A stretch of DNA of 64,000 nucleotides from Elephas maximus indicus (taxonomy: Eukaryota; Chordata; Mammalia; Proboscidea; Elephantidae): contig NC_064834.1 in assembly GCF_024166365.1 (NCBI RefSeq), forward strand, positions 51,812,001-51,876,000, given 5' to 3'. The number at the start of each line of letters is the position of its first letter. Within the stretch, counting starts at the first letter, position 1. The position numbers were made by a program, and so were the translations under genes. The notes under the pieces were generated by a model. It worked only from the letters and a program-made list of their open reading frames with translations, had not been told where the DNA came from and ran no database searches. Below are positions 46,601 through 61,600 of this stretch, piece by piece.

Positions 46601-49600
46601 GTTCTGACTGATGATACGGAGCTTCTCCATCAACTATTTCCACAGTATAGTCCATTTAATTCCTGTGTATTCCACCTGGCAAGTTCCATGTGTATAGCTG
46701 CAATTTATGTTGTTGAAAAAGGTATTTCCAATGAATAGGTCGTTGGCCTTGCAAAATTCTATCACACGATCTCCAGCATCATGTCTATCACCAAAGCCGT
46801 ATCTTCCAATTACTAATCCTTTTTCTTTGTTTGCAACTTTCACGTTCCAATCACCAGTAATTAATTATCAATGCATCTTGATTACATGTTTGATCAACTT
46901 CAGACAGCAGAAGCTGGTAAAAATCTTGAATTTGTCTTTGGCCTTAGCGGTTGCTGCATAAATTTGAGTAATAGTTATATTAACTGGTCTTCCTTATACG
47001 TATATGGATATTATACTATCACTGACAGCGCTGTACTTCAGGACCCTGAAACGTTCTTTTTGATGATGAATATGATTCCATCCGTCTTCAATTTTTCATG
47101 CCCAACACAGTAGACCATATGAATGTCTGATTCAAAGTGGCCAATACCAGTCCATTTCAGCTCACTAATGCCTAGGATACTGATCTTCAAGCATTCCATT
47201 TCATTTTTGACAACTTCCAATTTTCCTTGATTCATGCTTCGTACGTTCCATGTTCCAATTATAATGGATGTTAGCAGCTGTTTCTTCTCATTTTGAGTCA
47301 TGCTGCAACAGCAAACAAAGGTTCCAAAACCTTTACTCTATCCATGTCATTAAATCAACTCTATTTTGAGGAGGCAGCTTTTCTCCAGTTGTATTTTGAG
47401 TGCCTCATCTTCTGGCACTCTATCAGACAATGTTATGTTGCTATTCATAAGGTTTTCGCTGGCCAATTTCTTTTAGAAATATAGTGCCAGGTCCTTCTTC
47501 CTAGTCTGTCTTAGTCTGGAAGCTCCACTGAAACCTGTCCACCATAAGTGACCCTGCTGGTATTTGAAATACCAGTGGCATAGCTTCTAGCATCATAGCA
47601 ACACACAAGCCACCACAGTATGACAAACTGACAGACGAGTGGTGGACTAAACACCACCAAACAAAAAAAAACTATGCTACCATCTGACTGTTGCCACTAC
47701 TAATTCACAGATTTTCACTTCTGCTTTGGATTAATATATGTTCTAGGTCAGCAACTTCTACATTGCACACAGCAGCTTTTTAAAATCTTTAGTACACTCC
47801 TCAAATCTACGAGCTCACCACCACTTCCCACTTCAGGGTGGAAGGCCGTAAGGCAGTAAGATCCTCACCTTCCAACCTCTACCTCCACAAAAGGATCTGT
47901 ATTCACACCTATTCTCCTTCCAATGTCAGTGGCATCAAGGCTATTTGGGACCTTCCTCTCTACATATAGGCTTTTAGACCCAAGTATATAAACATGCTCA
48001 AGTCTTCCTTCTTAAACTTGATGTTGATTACCATAGCCTTTCTCTTCTTTCCTTAACCTTAACCTCTCATAAAGATTACGGCCTAGAAAACCTTATGGGA
48101 CAGTTTTACTATCACATGGGGTCACTATAAGTCAAAATCAACTCCATGGCACACAACAACAATCTCTCTTAACCTTTATTTTCCTTAACATCCACGCTTC
48201 TGAAAGCAAGTCTAGATAAGCAGTCCTCAAACTTTTTGGTCTCAGGACCCCTTTATGCTCTTAAAAATTCTTGAGAACCCCAGACAGTCTGAGAAATTTA
48301 AAAATATTGACTTATTAACTCATTTTAAAATAACAATAAACCCATTACCTATTAACATTTTTATAACCAAAAAACAGACCCCCAAAAAACCCGAAAATTG
48401 GTATTTTCCAAAACAAAATATTTTAATGTCTAGTTTAATAGAAGATAGCTGGACTCTCAGATCTGCTCCTGTAGTCAATCTATTCCAGTATATTGTTTTT
48501 ACCGAAGTATCTGAAGAAAACCCAGCATAATATAGATATGTATTTGGAAAAGGGAGGAGTATTTTAATAGCCTTTCCCTGATAACTATAGATATTCTTTG
48601 ATACTACCACTGACAGCTTTTTAAAGGCTAACTGTAATGTGGAATCTGAAACCATACCCACTTCTTAAACGTTAGTGTTCCCTAGGATTCCATCCTTGGC
48701 TTTCTTATTCAACCCACTTTTTCAGGATGATCTCTTGACCCAGCTGCCCTAACCAGAAACTTGGAAGGCATCCCAATTACCCCTGCCCCAGCCACCCATC
48801 TTCAATATATCATCCAACATGATCAGTTCTGCCTCTTAAATAAATATCTCTTCTTGCCTTTACCCTTCTCGTCACCCCACTGCCATCGTTTAGGTTCTCT
48901 GTCTTAGCTTACAACCTACCCTGTACTAACCTGTATTATTCCAACTGCCTCATAAGTGATGTCCCTGTCTCTAGCCTAGCCCCACTTTAATCTATTGTCC
49001 ACAATGGCAAGAAGGCAGTGTTTCTAAAATGCCAATCTGATCATGCTATTCCCCTGCTTAAACTCTTTAGGTTTTCTCTGCATCATGATGAAATCCAGAC
49101 TCTTTACTATGATATACCAGGCTCATCATGATTCAGCTTCATCTCTCTCTCTCCCCCTGAAACTCTATATTCCAGTCACACTGAATTTCCTCTCGTAACA
49201 TTAAGAGCTACATGTTCTTGTCTTTACATATTATATTCGCGTATAGAAAAGTCTACCCCCTTTGGCTTGGCTACTCTACTTATCCTTGAAGGCTCATTTC
49301 AAATGTCATTTCCTGCAGGAAATCTCCTCTAACCATCCCTAACCCACAGTCAGGGTTAGGTACCTGTCTTATGTGTACCTCAAAATAAATTGAATAAATT
49401 CCACTACAATAAAAGCCAATGTAGAGATGATCATCTTATTTGTTAAATACAACTTCACACGCTTATTAATTTTCATGTATTGCTATGTTCTTACAAATTT
49501 TCAAGTATAAAACTGATTTTTTTTTTTTTTTTTTACTATTTAGGTATATATATAGCAAATTAGGGCATAGACTTCACCTTTTATTTCCTCTGTAACCTTT

Positions 49601-52600
49601 CAACACAAACCAATTTCTTAATTAAAGGATGATACCTTGCAGATGCATAACTCTTCATTTTCAAAGCATTTTCACAAACGTTATTTCAAATACATTGCCA
49701 CAATACACTTGCTGAGTTCCCATTACCCATTGCCGTTGAGTCAGTTCTGCTTGTTGAGTTAGGAAAGCTACATTTCAACCTCATTTTACACAAGAGGGAA
49801 TTGCGATTAGGTGATCTGCCTGAGGTCACGCAGCAAAATGCCCAAACCAAAATTCAAGCCTTCTGATTCCTAACTCAGTGCTCTTTCCAGAAGACCACAC
49901 TCTGCACTCAGCAGGTACGCAACAGGAGTTGTTTTGCTAATGTAACAAGCAGTCAGTGACCAGTGCAGACAAAGACATAGTTTTCAAGGTAACAGAACCT
50001 GGCCAGCACATGGGCCTTCCCTCTGACCACATCCATGCCTCAACCCTAGAGTATCATATTCTTTTCAACCTCTCTAATCCTAAACAGTTCAAAGCACCTA
50101 TCAGCAGTTATTTTTTCTCTTTCCACACATTTTCTTGCTTTCTCTTCCACTTTTGTGAGTTCCTTTCTCCATTCCTTTCTTTTACTTCCCTTTTTGAAAC
50201 TTTTCCACCTCAAGTTTCTTAATTACCTTCCCTTTCTAATCTCTTAAAATCTCAAAAACTTAAAGCTGTTGTACCATAAACATCCCAATGGTAATACCAA
50301 AACCTGAATTTATTCTCCAACTTGCTTAAAACCCAACCGAACCCCATCTGTTAGATTAGTGATGGCTGCCTACATTGCTTTCATGCACTGTGACAGAAGT
50401 GTCTTACCCGAAGGCCTGTGCTTTAACTGCTTGTATAGATCGATGGCACGCTGCTCCCTACAAGAGAGAAAACACCCATCTGTACGTGAAGGTAATTCAC
50501 TGATCCCAATAATCCACAACTTGAACATTATTTGGACAGAGTAATGATCCCATTTTAAAGCAAGTACATACTGTCAATGAAGATTTTACAAGAGTATTTC
50601 ATTGAGTAATAAGGAAGAATTAGACGAGATTTTAAAATGCAAAGTCAAATGAACTTCTTATGTGCTCTCATCTCCCACCACACAAACTGCAACCTTGCAC
50701 CTGAAACACTTAAATGGGTAAAAATCATGGCCTGTGATTAGAGAAAAAATCTGAAGTTTCTAATCCTAACACACAGGAAGTTAACCTCATTTAGGGCATT
50801 TAAGAGGCTCAATGCCTTGGACCAGAAATATGGTAGGTAGTGAAACAGGTTATAACTTAGCACACTTGGGAAATTATTTTTAACTCTCCACGTGAAAAGA
50901 CACCTTGATTAAAAAGGCAAAGAAGGTCAACCCAGAGCGTTATTTCCAAAATTTCCTATGACTAAGAAAAAGCATCCTTTTAAAATAAGACGTCAGTATA
51001 TCTGGGGAAAGAAAAACTATAGGGAAGAACCGTAAGAGGCTTAATCTGAAAGATGCAAGCAGGAAGAACAATCTGCTACAAAAAACTACAGACACCAAGA
51101 CCAACAACCCAAGTATAGCCTTACAGAGACTCCATCAAGTCTCCCTGACGTCTCCCGTAGGGGCTCTTCTGTAGCTCCATGATCTCAGTGTGCAGAGACA
51201 TGATCTGATCCTCCAGGTATCCAATAACGCCAACCTAAGACATGACAAAAACACAAAAGAAATCGACAGGCTCATCACTACACAACACAGAACAGAACTC
51301 AGACCTTAACAAGTCATTAGAGAATGACTTGTAGCTATAGTAGGAGTACTAAGTGATTTAATAGAAACAGATTTTGTTAAGGTCTTTTTGTACTTCAGAT
51401 TCTGACCCTTAATCTTTCACATAAGAACATATTTATTCCTATGCTTCCCTCTTTTCTCTCCCGGTAAGAGTAAACTACCAGAATTTGCTTTCTCCTCTTG
51501 AAAACCAAAGAAGTAAAGGTGTCACTGACAAGACAGAGAAAAAGAGTCCATCAAAACCATCGGTCTTGCTGGCATCTCAGCTTTATGAGCAGCCATGGTG
51601 GCACAGTGGTTAAGAGCTATGGTGAGCTACAGCTGCTAACCAAAAGGTCGGCAGTTCATATTCACCACCGGCTCCTTGGAAACCATGTGGGGCAATTCTA
51701 CTCTGTCCTATAGGATTGCTATGAGTCGGAATCAACTCGACAGCAATGGGTTTTCAGTGTTACGATTTTCACTGCCTCTTATTCCTGATGGCCCTGTAAT
51801 AAGTACGCAGAAAGATAAAGACACTGGATTTCCCACCCCAGCATATCAACTGTTCCACTCGTGTCAACTTAACCAACGGAAGCAGAGTAAGTGACTGGTA
51901 TCAAAGACAGTGACTACCTAGTGGGGCCACCAACAGACATACAGGGCGAGGAAGGAATCTGCCACCTAGAGAATGATTTGTACATACAATGACCATATAA
52001 TTTATTGTCCAAATCATCATAATTTTGAGAGCGAAAGAGAGTACTACTGATAATTACTGCAGGACATCAGGAATAAAATGGAGCTGTCCCAGGTAAACTG
52101 GGATCTACAGTCACCCCAACTGGATCAGTCATAACAATTACTAACTCTCATTTAATGCTCATAACCCTACTAAAAACAGTATTGTCCTCATAATATAATA
52201 AGGAAACTGATGACCAGCAAGGCTAAGTAATTTGCCCAACATTCCACTTGAAAGCCCTTGTTCTTATCCACTATGGTAGCTCCCTCCATACACACCATGC
52301 AACTACTAGATATTTGTCTGATATTCAGGAATGATGTGAAAAAAACACTGTATATATCAAAAGCGAAGGAAATTTCTAAGATCTCAGAAATTAATAAGAA
52401 CACAGAACAAGCTCAGTGATTTTACCTCAGCATAGTGGATGGCCTTTTCTTCCATTTCTTTCCATGCTTTCAACATTTTTTCTGAGGCTAAAAAAAGTCT
52501 GAATCAGTTACCAGAAATAACCATCGCATTAACTACTGGCCTGCCCACCTCCTCACCATATCAATATCAAAGATTTTCACTTAAAAAAAAATTATAAAAG

Positions 52601-55600
52601 TAATACATAAACATGATTTAAAAAAAAAAATCAAATACTACAAAAAGTTGTAAAAAGGAAGAACTTACTCTTCTTTCCCTCTCTCCTGCACCCAAGGGAA
52701 TCTTACTGTTAATCATTTGTTACATAGACACACACCCTTTTCCCTCACAAGTGAGACCATGTATATATACTTTCCTTGCCTTGCTTTTTCCCCCAACATA
52801 AGACATCACAGTTATTAAAGATCCAGGTGATCTTTCAATAGCAGCATATGTAGAGCTACCTCATTCTTTTGTTAACAGTTGTATAGTATGCCTCTGACTA
52901 GTCAAAGATATTTAATCCAAGAAATACAACGTCAATCATAGAACCAGCTCTAATGGGTACACCTATCCACCCAACTGGACATTACTGATCTTTTATTCTG
53001 AGACATACAAACCCTGCTCAGGACAAGTATACAAATAGTATTTGTGTCCCCAAAGAAGGATCTGTTTCATGAAATAAAACATAAATGCACGTGATGACAC
53101 CTTCAGTTTATTCAATCTTTAATTCTGCTTTTTACATTTCCTTAGTATATCTGAAGGGAGATAAGCCTGAAGTCAAATACTGAAAATTTGAAGGCTGTGT
53201 ATAATAAAAAACAGTGGGACTCCATAGTAGGTGGTTTGGAAAAGAACAAGCTTAGAATTATTTGTTATTAATTACAGAAAGATAAGTAGTTTAAGACTCC
53301 TCTGGCTAAAAAGTTATCCCAGTACAGACTTTGTATCTATCTATTAAAAAAATGAGGTTTAATATTCAGATTCTTAAACCACTTCTACATTTTTCTGGAG
53401 CCAAATAATTTTAGTTCAAGCATGAAAAAAAAAAACAATTAAAGTTGCCCAATTAAGGGTTTTTAAAAAAAAGTAGCACTAACATTCAAGACAAATCAAC
53501 ATGGTTTATGATGATTCAAGTTGTCCTGTCTCTTCTTTCAATGTGATTGTCTCAGTAAGTGAAACGACTGGCTATGATCAAGAAGGCAAACCAGCAGAGG
53601 GCTTCGAGAGACTAGAGACCCCTTTCAAACACAATACCCAAACACTTACATATCCCATATGTCATCTGCTCACTGTATCTCTCCAAGTCAAGCTGAATAC
53701 TTTTGTGAAAAAACTCCAATTTAGCTTTCAGCTGCTGAGATGCTGAGATCAAAGTGTTCTTCATTTTTGTCAAGTTAGCATTGTATCTAAGAAGACTTAA
53801 CCTAAACCACAGCCAAAAAAAAAAAAAATCACCATATCAGAAACAAAACACTGGACAAAAATTTAAAAACTTAAATTGCCATGAGCCTGAAGCCCAAGTT
53901 TCTATTATCAATCTGTGAAAAGTAGCTATCTCTAGAATCTGATCTCTAAAAACCTTCTGCCTGTGATATTCTATGATAAAACAATCTTCTTTTACTAGAA
54001 CCATTCTACTCTCAAGCCATTACAACTGGATGGTTTCAGACCATTGGTAAGAATTCTGTAAGTCTGATCAGAACATGCAAACTGACCCAGTTTTTAAATA
54101 CTGCATGGAATACTGATTGGTAAAAACATGACACTGTAGTTATAAACAACAGAATCTACTTACATTGCTGCTCTTTGTCCCTGAAAGAGCCTGCTGTAGT
54201 CTTCTTTTAGCCCAGATACATAATGCACTGCTTCAGCCCATACTTTCCGCAGTTGTATGATGGGTAGCTGTATTTTGCTGTCCTGTACTACATGCAAGAA
54301 GATGGGAAAAAGGGGAGTTATTTTTGAACATCTTAAGTAATTTATTATTTTCTGTGATTTCCTGGCCATGCAAGTAGCATTCCCATAGATGTTGGAAAGA
54401 ACCACTTGTTACCATTACTGAGCACTTTCAATACACAACCCTATTACAGATACAATGTGGAACTTGCTGTATCTGTCTTTTTGTTCTTGCTTCTCCCCAA
54501 CCTGGAACACTCTCTTCATCAAAGCAAAGTCTTTTTTTCTTTCAGGTTCTAAATCAAGTCCCATCTCCTCTACAACCCACCATAGTCTTTCCTGCCTCTA
54601 ATAATTTTCATCTCCTAGACCCCAACCCAGCTTCAGGAAAGGATACAGGGTGAATGGTAGCCTAATAAGATATGCTTTCTTTGATGTCAAACTTATGAGA
54701 TTATCTATTTATGACTATCTCTTGCCTTTTTTTCGAGGAAGGGAATGCTGCTTTTCTAAAACCATGGCAGGTATGTGATAAGTCCAATGAAATTTTGTTT
54801 TAAACATTATGAAATTCTCCATGATTGAAAGAGATTCACCCTATATTTTAAGGTGGCAAGTATATCTTCTACTATTCTTTTCTAAGGAAAATCTTCAGAG
54901 AATGGTTAAGTAGAACCTGCCACACTAGTGTTCATATTGTAAAAACACATTATCTGAAGCGGACTTTAAAAAAATAAAGCTATGTATCTAGAAAAATCTC
55001 TGCCTCCCCTAATAATTACTACTAACCTTAATTAACCATTTTTCTATTCTACACATCCATACTTCCTTTTATGGTTTCCTACAATATACAAAAAAACAAA
55101 ACCAAAACAAAACAAAAAAACTCTGGGGTAGGCGAATTGACCAAAAAAAAAATCAAAACTTTAAAAATAAACGTTGAGAACCTAAAATAAACAACATCCC
55201 AGTAGCAATGAGCACACTCAGAGCCCAGATCTTGGTTTCTAATACTATTCTCTTTGGAGAAATGGCTGATTCTAGGACTGGGGTAGGAAATATACATGAT
55301 AAGCCTGGAACGTATTGTAGTGCCTGAAAATAAGGAAGTGCTAAAAGAAACAAAACAAACCCCTCCACACACACTGATGAGGGGTATGTAAAAGGGGCAC
55401 AGGAGTCAACTCAATGAGCTCCCAAAGGCCAGTGCTGGAACAATTTAAGAAAAAAATAAATATCTGTATTGGATTATAATCCAAAGTATAAGGTAAATAT
55501 CTATGAGTTCATACTGATATAAACAAACAATTGAATAAATTAATAAATGGGAAAGAAAAGACAAATGTTCCATGCAGAAGAATTCCAAATAAATTAAGTA

Positions 55601-58600
55601 GATACTCTAAAGGAAGGGGAACATAACTTCCAACTCTTTAAGCGTGGGCTGCAAACAATGAGTTCCTTCCAAAGAATACAGTATGGAAAGAGGGAGAAAA
55701 GACTAATCTGACAAACATCTCAGCTAGATGATCAAAGTTATCCCAACAGTCATAAATCATGCTGTTAACCAAAAGGTTGGTGGTTCAAACCCGCCAGTGG
55801 CTCTGTAGAAGAAAAGACGTGGTAATTGGCTCTCGTAAAGATTTATAGCCTAGGAAATCCTATGGGGCAGTTCTACTCGGTTATATAGGGTCACTATGAG
55901 TCAGAATCAACTCAACAGCATGCAACAACACCCTTTGATATGATGTGATAAAAATGGTACTTTACCTGTAGCTCTTTCTCTCAAAAGACCTATAGCCTCA
56001 GTCTAACCATGACAGATAAAAAAAAAAATAATAATAAAATTCCAGAAGAGGGTCATCCTACAAAACATCCTATTCCATAAAACTGTCAAAGTAATCAAAA
56101 ACAAGGAAAGTCTGAGAAACTGTCAGAGCCAACAAGAGCCTAAGAAGGCATGACAACTAAATGTAATGTGGCATTCTCGATGGGATCTTGGAATAGAAAA
56201 AAGACATTAGGTAGAAACTAAGGAAATCTTAATAAAATATGGACTGCAGTTAATGTATCATTATTGGTTCATTAATTCTAACAAATGTACCATAATAATG
56301 TAAGATGTTAACAACAGGGAGGGGTGTGTGTGTGAGGACTATGAGAACTCTATCTGCTCAATTTTTCTGTAAGTCTAAAACTGTTATTTTTAAAAAGTCT
56401 ATAATACACCAATGTTCACTGCAGCACTATTCACAATAGTTAAAAGGTGGAAATGATCCAAAAGCCAATCAACAGATGAATGGATAAACAACAACAACAA
56501 ATGTGATATATCCAAACAATGTAATTTTGTTCAGCCATAAAAAGGAGTGAAATTCTGATACATGCTATGACATGGATAAACTTTGAAAACATTATGTTGA
56601 GTGAAATAAGCTGGCCACAAAAGGACAAATATTGTATGATCTCACTGACATGAACTACCTAGAACAGCAAATGCATGGAGACCGAAGTTTAACTGTGGTT
56701 ACCAGGGGCAGGGGGAAAGAGGGCATTACTGCTTAAGGAGCACTGAGTCTCTACTAAGAGTGATAAAAAAATCTGGAAAGGGGTAGTGGTGATGGTTGCA
56801 CAACATGGTGAGCATAATTAATGTCACTGAATTATACATATAAAAAGGTTAAAATACCAAATGCTTGTTTTAGATCTGTATCTATCTATCTACCTATATG
56901 TATATAAAACTAAAACCAAACTCATTGCCATCAAGTCGATTCTGATTCATAGCAACCCTATAGGACAGAGTAGAACCGCCCCACAGGGTTTCCAAGAAGC
57001 AGCTGGGAGATTTGAACTGTGGACCTTTTGGTTAACAGCTGAGTTCTTAACCACTGTATCACTGGGGTTGTGTGTGTGTGTATATATGCAGGCATACACA
57101 CACACACACATACATAATTTTTTTAAGTCTATTAATAAACAAATAAATATAGTGTAGGGGAAAGGGGATTAACTAGAAAGAGACATGAGGCAACTTTCTG
57201 AAGTGAAGAAAATGTTCTATATCTTGATGGTGGTGTTGATTACACACGTATATACATTCGTCAAAAATCATCTACCTTTAGTATCTGTGCATTTTGCTGT
57301 ATGCAAACCATACCTTAATTTTTTTTAAATCCAAAAGAAAACTAATAAAAGGCAAAAGAAAGGAAAGATTATATATAATTTATGCCTTATGACCAATATT
57401 ATTCTGGAAATACCTGGTTTTAGTTTGGCTAAACATAAATTGGCCACTTAACTCCTCCAAAAGAAAAGAATAATTCTCACAGACTCAATTAAAACATTTG
57501 AACATCAAGCAGTATTCACTGGACGAAAGAAATAATATTTGAACATGCTTAGATAATGGTTTAATTAATAGTAGAGATTCATTCTCCTATCTGTGAGAGC
57601 CCTAGTCACAGCGAAGTAAGTATTCTTGCAAATGAGGGATCCAGTAAAATCTACCTTTCAATCTTCTATTCAATTTTCACCACATACAGAAACCTGAAGT
57701 ATGAAAGATACAGAACAGAAACACCGAGAATCCATTCCTACTAATCATGTTAAAGTCAAAATTACATTATTTCAGGTTTAAGCTCAGCAGTAAACGGGCT
57801 ATACTTACCAATATAATTTACACAGTCAGATAAACTTCTGGAAGCAAATGGCCCTTCATATACAGTCTTACTTTTATCAAACAAGTAAACCATATAGCTA
57901 TCACAGCCTCTCTGAAAAAGATACAAACAATTAAAATTCTACTCAAAGATCCTTGGAAATGCTAGGTTCTCTAAAGACTTAAGCACTAGATGTCTCACCT
58001 TGAAATACAAATGAACAGAGCAATCTACATTAGCATAACCCTATAGATTTAGGGTCTAAATTTTGTTTAGAAAAAAATAAACAAAGAGCTGTGGTATGGG
58101 CTAAAGCAAAAACCATTACCAGACCCAAAGGGACAAAAGCAAAAAGTCATGACCCCATATAGCCATACACTGAGAATACTATTCAGCAATCAAAAGGAAT
58201 GAAGTACTAATACATGCTGAGACATGGATGAACCTCAAGAACAAGATGCTAAGTGAAAGAAGCCAGACTACGTATCATATGATTGCATTTATACAAAATG
58301 TCCAGAAAAGGCAGATCTATAAAAAAAGAAAGTAGATTAAGTTGTGGTTGCCTGGGGTGGGCGGAATGGAATTAACAGTTAATGAATAGGAGGGATCATA
58401 CCAAAGTCATGGAGATGTTTTAAAACTGACTTATAGTGATGGCTGCATAACTCGGTAAATTTATTAAAAAATCATTGAATTGTATACTTGAAATGGGTGA
58501 ACTATATGATATGTAAAATATACCTCAATAAAGTCATAAAAAGAAAAATGAAAAAAAAAGAAGGCATTATCACAAACATATTTTACTATCTACATATCCT

Positions 58601-61600
58601 CAGGCAAGATTTAAGACTGCTGGTCTAATTTCAAGGTGCTAGGCTTCAAGTAAGTGGAGCCCTGGTGGTACAGCGGTTAAGTGCTCAGCTGCCAACTGAA
58701 AGGTTGGAGGTTCGAACCCACCAGCTGCTCCACGGGAGAAAGATGTGGCAGTCTGCTTCTGTAAAGATTTACAGTCTTGGAAACCCTATGGGGCAGTTCT
58801 ACTTTGTCCTATAGGGTTACTATGAGTCAGAATCAACTTGACAGCAGTGGGTGTGGGCTTCAAGTACAAGAAGGAAAAGAAAAAGGAAGGACAGAGCTGG
58901 CACCAATGGGAAAGTCATACAAAGTTGAAAACAACAATGTTTCATTCTATCATGTTCATCTTGTAAAATCAGTGATAAAAGTAATGAGTAGGATAAAACT
59001 AAAAGAATTACAAGACATATGCCACTCCCAAGGGACTCCAAGTATATATCAAAAAATGCAGGGTATGCAATCCCTTTATGCAAACGTATTTCATATACTT
59101 TTTTTTTAGGTATATTAAAATTCTCTTACAACTCCATCTAGGACACATTGAGAGGCTGGTTTGCGAGGGTCCAGAGAAATTCCTGTCTCTGAAAGAAGCT
59201 CCTGAGAACCAGTATTTATCCCAGTTTCACGCTCAATACGAGACTGTAGTGAATGAAGACTTTCATCAGGTGGCAACAAGAAAGAAATTATCTTTGCAGA
59301 AGTCATATTTAGGATGTGTACTATCTGTATAAATAAGAAAAAAAACAAAGGATTAACAATCACTTGCTACAGGAAAGATTCAATGTTAAACACTAAAAGG
59401 GGAATCTGAGCAAAAGGCATTATCTCTGCACTAAACAAGGTTCAGCTTTCTCCAGAGTGAGATCTCCTTTTTATTATAAAATGACACTCTGAAAACTGAA
59501 GAGCAGAGTTTAATTTTCTATTACAACAAAGGTTAATTCTGACAAATAAAATTTCAAAGTTCTAGGGCTGCAACAAAATCAAGAAGTAAAAAGGCAATAA
59601 AATTCAAAAAAGCAATGATTTATTCTGAGAAACATATCTAGGCACTGAAGGAAAACATTCCCACTTATAAAGTATCTAATACATTCACGACATTTTGCAT
59701 AATATACCTGTCAATTAATCTTCTAATCTCCATTTTGGAATGAGGGAGAAACCTAGGCTCTGCGAAGTTAAATAACTTATTCGGGATCACACAGTGGATA
59801 ACTGGTAGGGTTTGGATCTCAAGTCATATCTGTCTGACTGCCCCATGTTGCTTCAAAAAACAATCTTCTGATAGAAGAGCTAGGCCTCTCTTTAAACAAG
59901 AAAAGTACTGTTATCCTCATTTTTCAAACAACTCAGCCAAATCCCAGACCAATTAAGTGGCCTGCTTAAGGGCCGAAAGTTAGATAAGAAAGCTATCTCA
60001 CCTAAAAAAAACCAAAACCAAACCCATTGCTGTCGAATCGATTCCAACTCATAGCGACCCTACAGGACAGAGTAGAACTGCCCCGTAGAGTTTCTAAGGA
60101 GCACCTGGTGGGTCTGAACTACCGACCTTTTGGTTAACAGTCGTAGCGTTTAACCACACCACCAGGGTTTCCCTTCTCTCACCTAAAGGCCCAGTAAAAG
60201 GATTTAGATGAAGCCAAATGAGTGCGAGGCTGAGTCAGGTGGAGCTCTATCCAGGTAACCAAGAACAGACATACAGCTGAAGGTCAGTCTTTTGAAAACA
60301 ACTTGATTTTAAATTCTCTTCCATTGTCCTGGATACGCCATGCAAATTAATACCTCGGTTTCTCCATACCTTACAGTTGAATTATACATGCAAATGATTA
60401 AAATTATCTCTGTTGGAAATGCTTAGAGGTAAGGCATTAATCCACAGCTACTATTATTTCTACTTACAAATCCTGACACAGATACTCAAATAAGGAGTGT
60501 TACAGGAATACCAAATTGTATTGCTAAACTGAAATTAATCCCTTTTTCATATAAACTCCAAATGTCGTAACACGATTGCCCACTATTTCCCTTAGAAGAC
60601 TGTAAGAGGTCTTCCTTTAATACGTAATAATCTTTTATGTTTAAAAAGGGAAGAAGGGCAGGGAAAGGAATCTTCAAAATTGACATGGACTTACAATACA
60701 AGTACACCAACTAAAACCTCGCATGCCTTCCCAGCCTAGGCAGATTTCACACTATGACAGCTGCTACTGACAGCAACAGCAAAACCTTGGGATGAAACCT
60801 CTGTGGTGGACCTTTACTTTTATACAGGATATATGTCAAGCTTCATAAGCACAATTAAGTGTTCTGGAATTCCCAGTCTCCACAACACTTAAATGTGTGG
60901 AGAACACTTAACTGCGCTCATGAAGAATCTGTACATGGATCAAGGGGCAGTTGTTCAAACAGAGCAAGTAGATGCTCCATAGTTTAATGGCAGGAAAGCT
61001 GTGCATCAGGGTGTATCCTTTCACCATACCTATTTAATCTGTATGCTGAGCAAATAATCCTAGAAGTTGGACTATATGAAGAACGGGGCATCAGGATCAG
61101 AGGAAGGCTCATTAAAACCTACGTTAGCAGATGACACAACCTTGCTGGCTGAAAGTGAAGAGGACTTGAAGCACTTACTGATGAAGATCAAAGACCACAG
61201 CCTTCAGTATGGATTACAACTCAAGAGAAGGAAAACAAAAATCCTCACAAATGGTCCAACGATAAGCAACATCATGATAAACGGAAAATACTGAAGTTGC
61301 CAAGGATTTCATTTTACATGAATCCGCAATCTATGCCCACAGAAACAGTAGTCAAGAAATCAAAAGATGCACTGCATTGGGCAAATCAGCTGCTAAAGAC
61401 CCTTTGAAGTGTTGAAAAGCAAAGATGTTACCTTGAGGTCTAAGGTGCACCTGACCCAAGCCATGGTGCTTTCAATCACCTCATATGCATGTGAAAGCTG
61501 GACAATGAATAAGGAAAACCAATGAAGGATTGATGCCTCTGGATTTTCGTGTTGGTGAAGAATACTGAATATACCATGGACTGCCAAAAGAACAAACAAA

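Larger units (their letters stand above)
49906..52425. other. CHUK introns 16-14: largely unrecognised apart from exons and one AfroSINE
   Basis: Besides exons 16 and 15 and the SINE at 51589-51756, I see no named repeat in these AT-rich introns. Confidence 0.5.
56400..57345 (+). mobile_element. L1 3' ends, one interrupted by an AfroSINE
   Basis: 56400-56880 is a well-kept L1 3' UTR (TTCACTGCAGCACTATTCAC, GATGAATGGATAAACAACAA, GTGATGGTTGCACAACATGG). 57125-57345 is another L1 3' end (TCTATATCTTGATGGTGGTG). The AfroSINE and a TG/CA tract lie between. Confidence 0.7.

Noticed and set aside
47038-47301. 87-codon minus-strand frame as a host endonuclease
   Set aside because: GTWNVRS and ISELKW are RTE endonuclease motifs and the frame ends early; transposon remnant.
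61067-61294. 75-codon plus-strand frame as a gene
   Set aside because: Late reverse-transcriptase part of the truncated RTE insertion.
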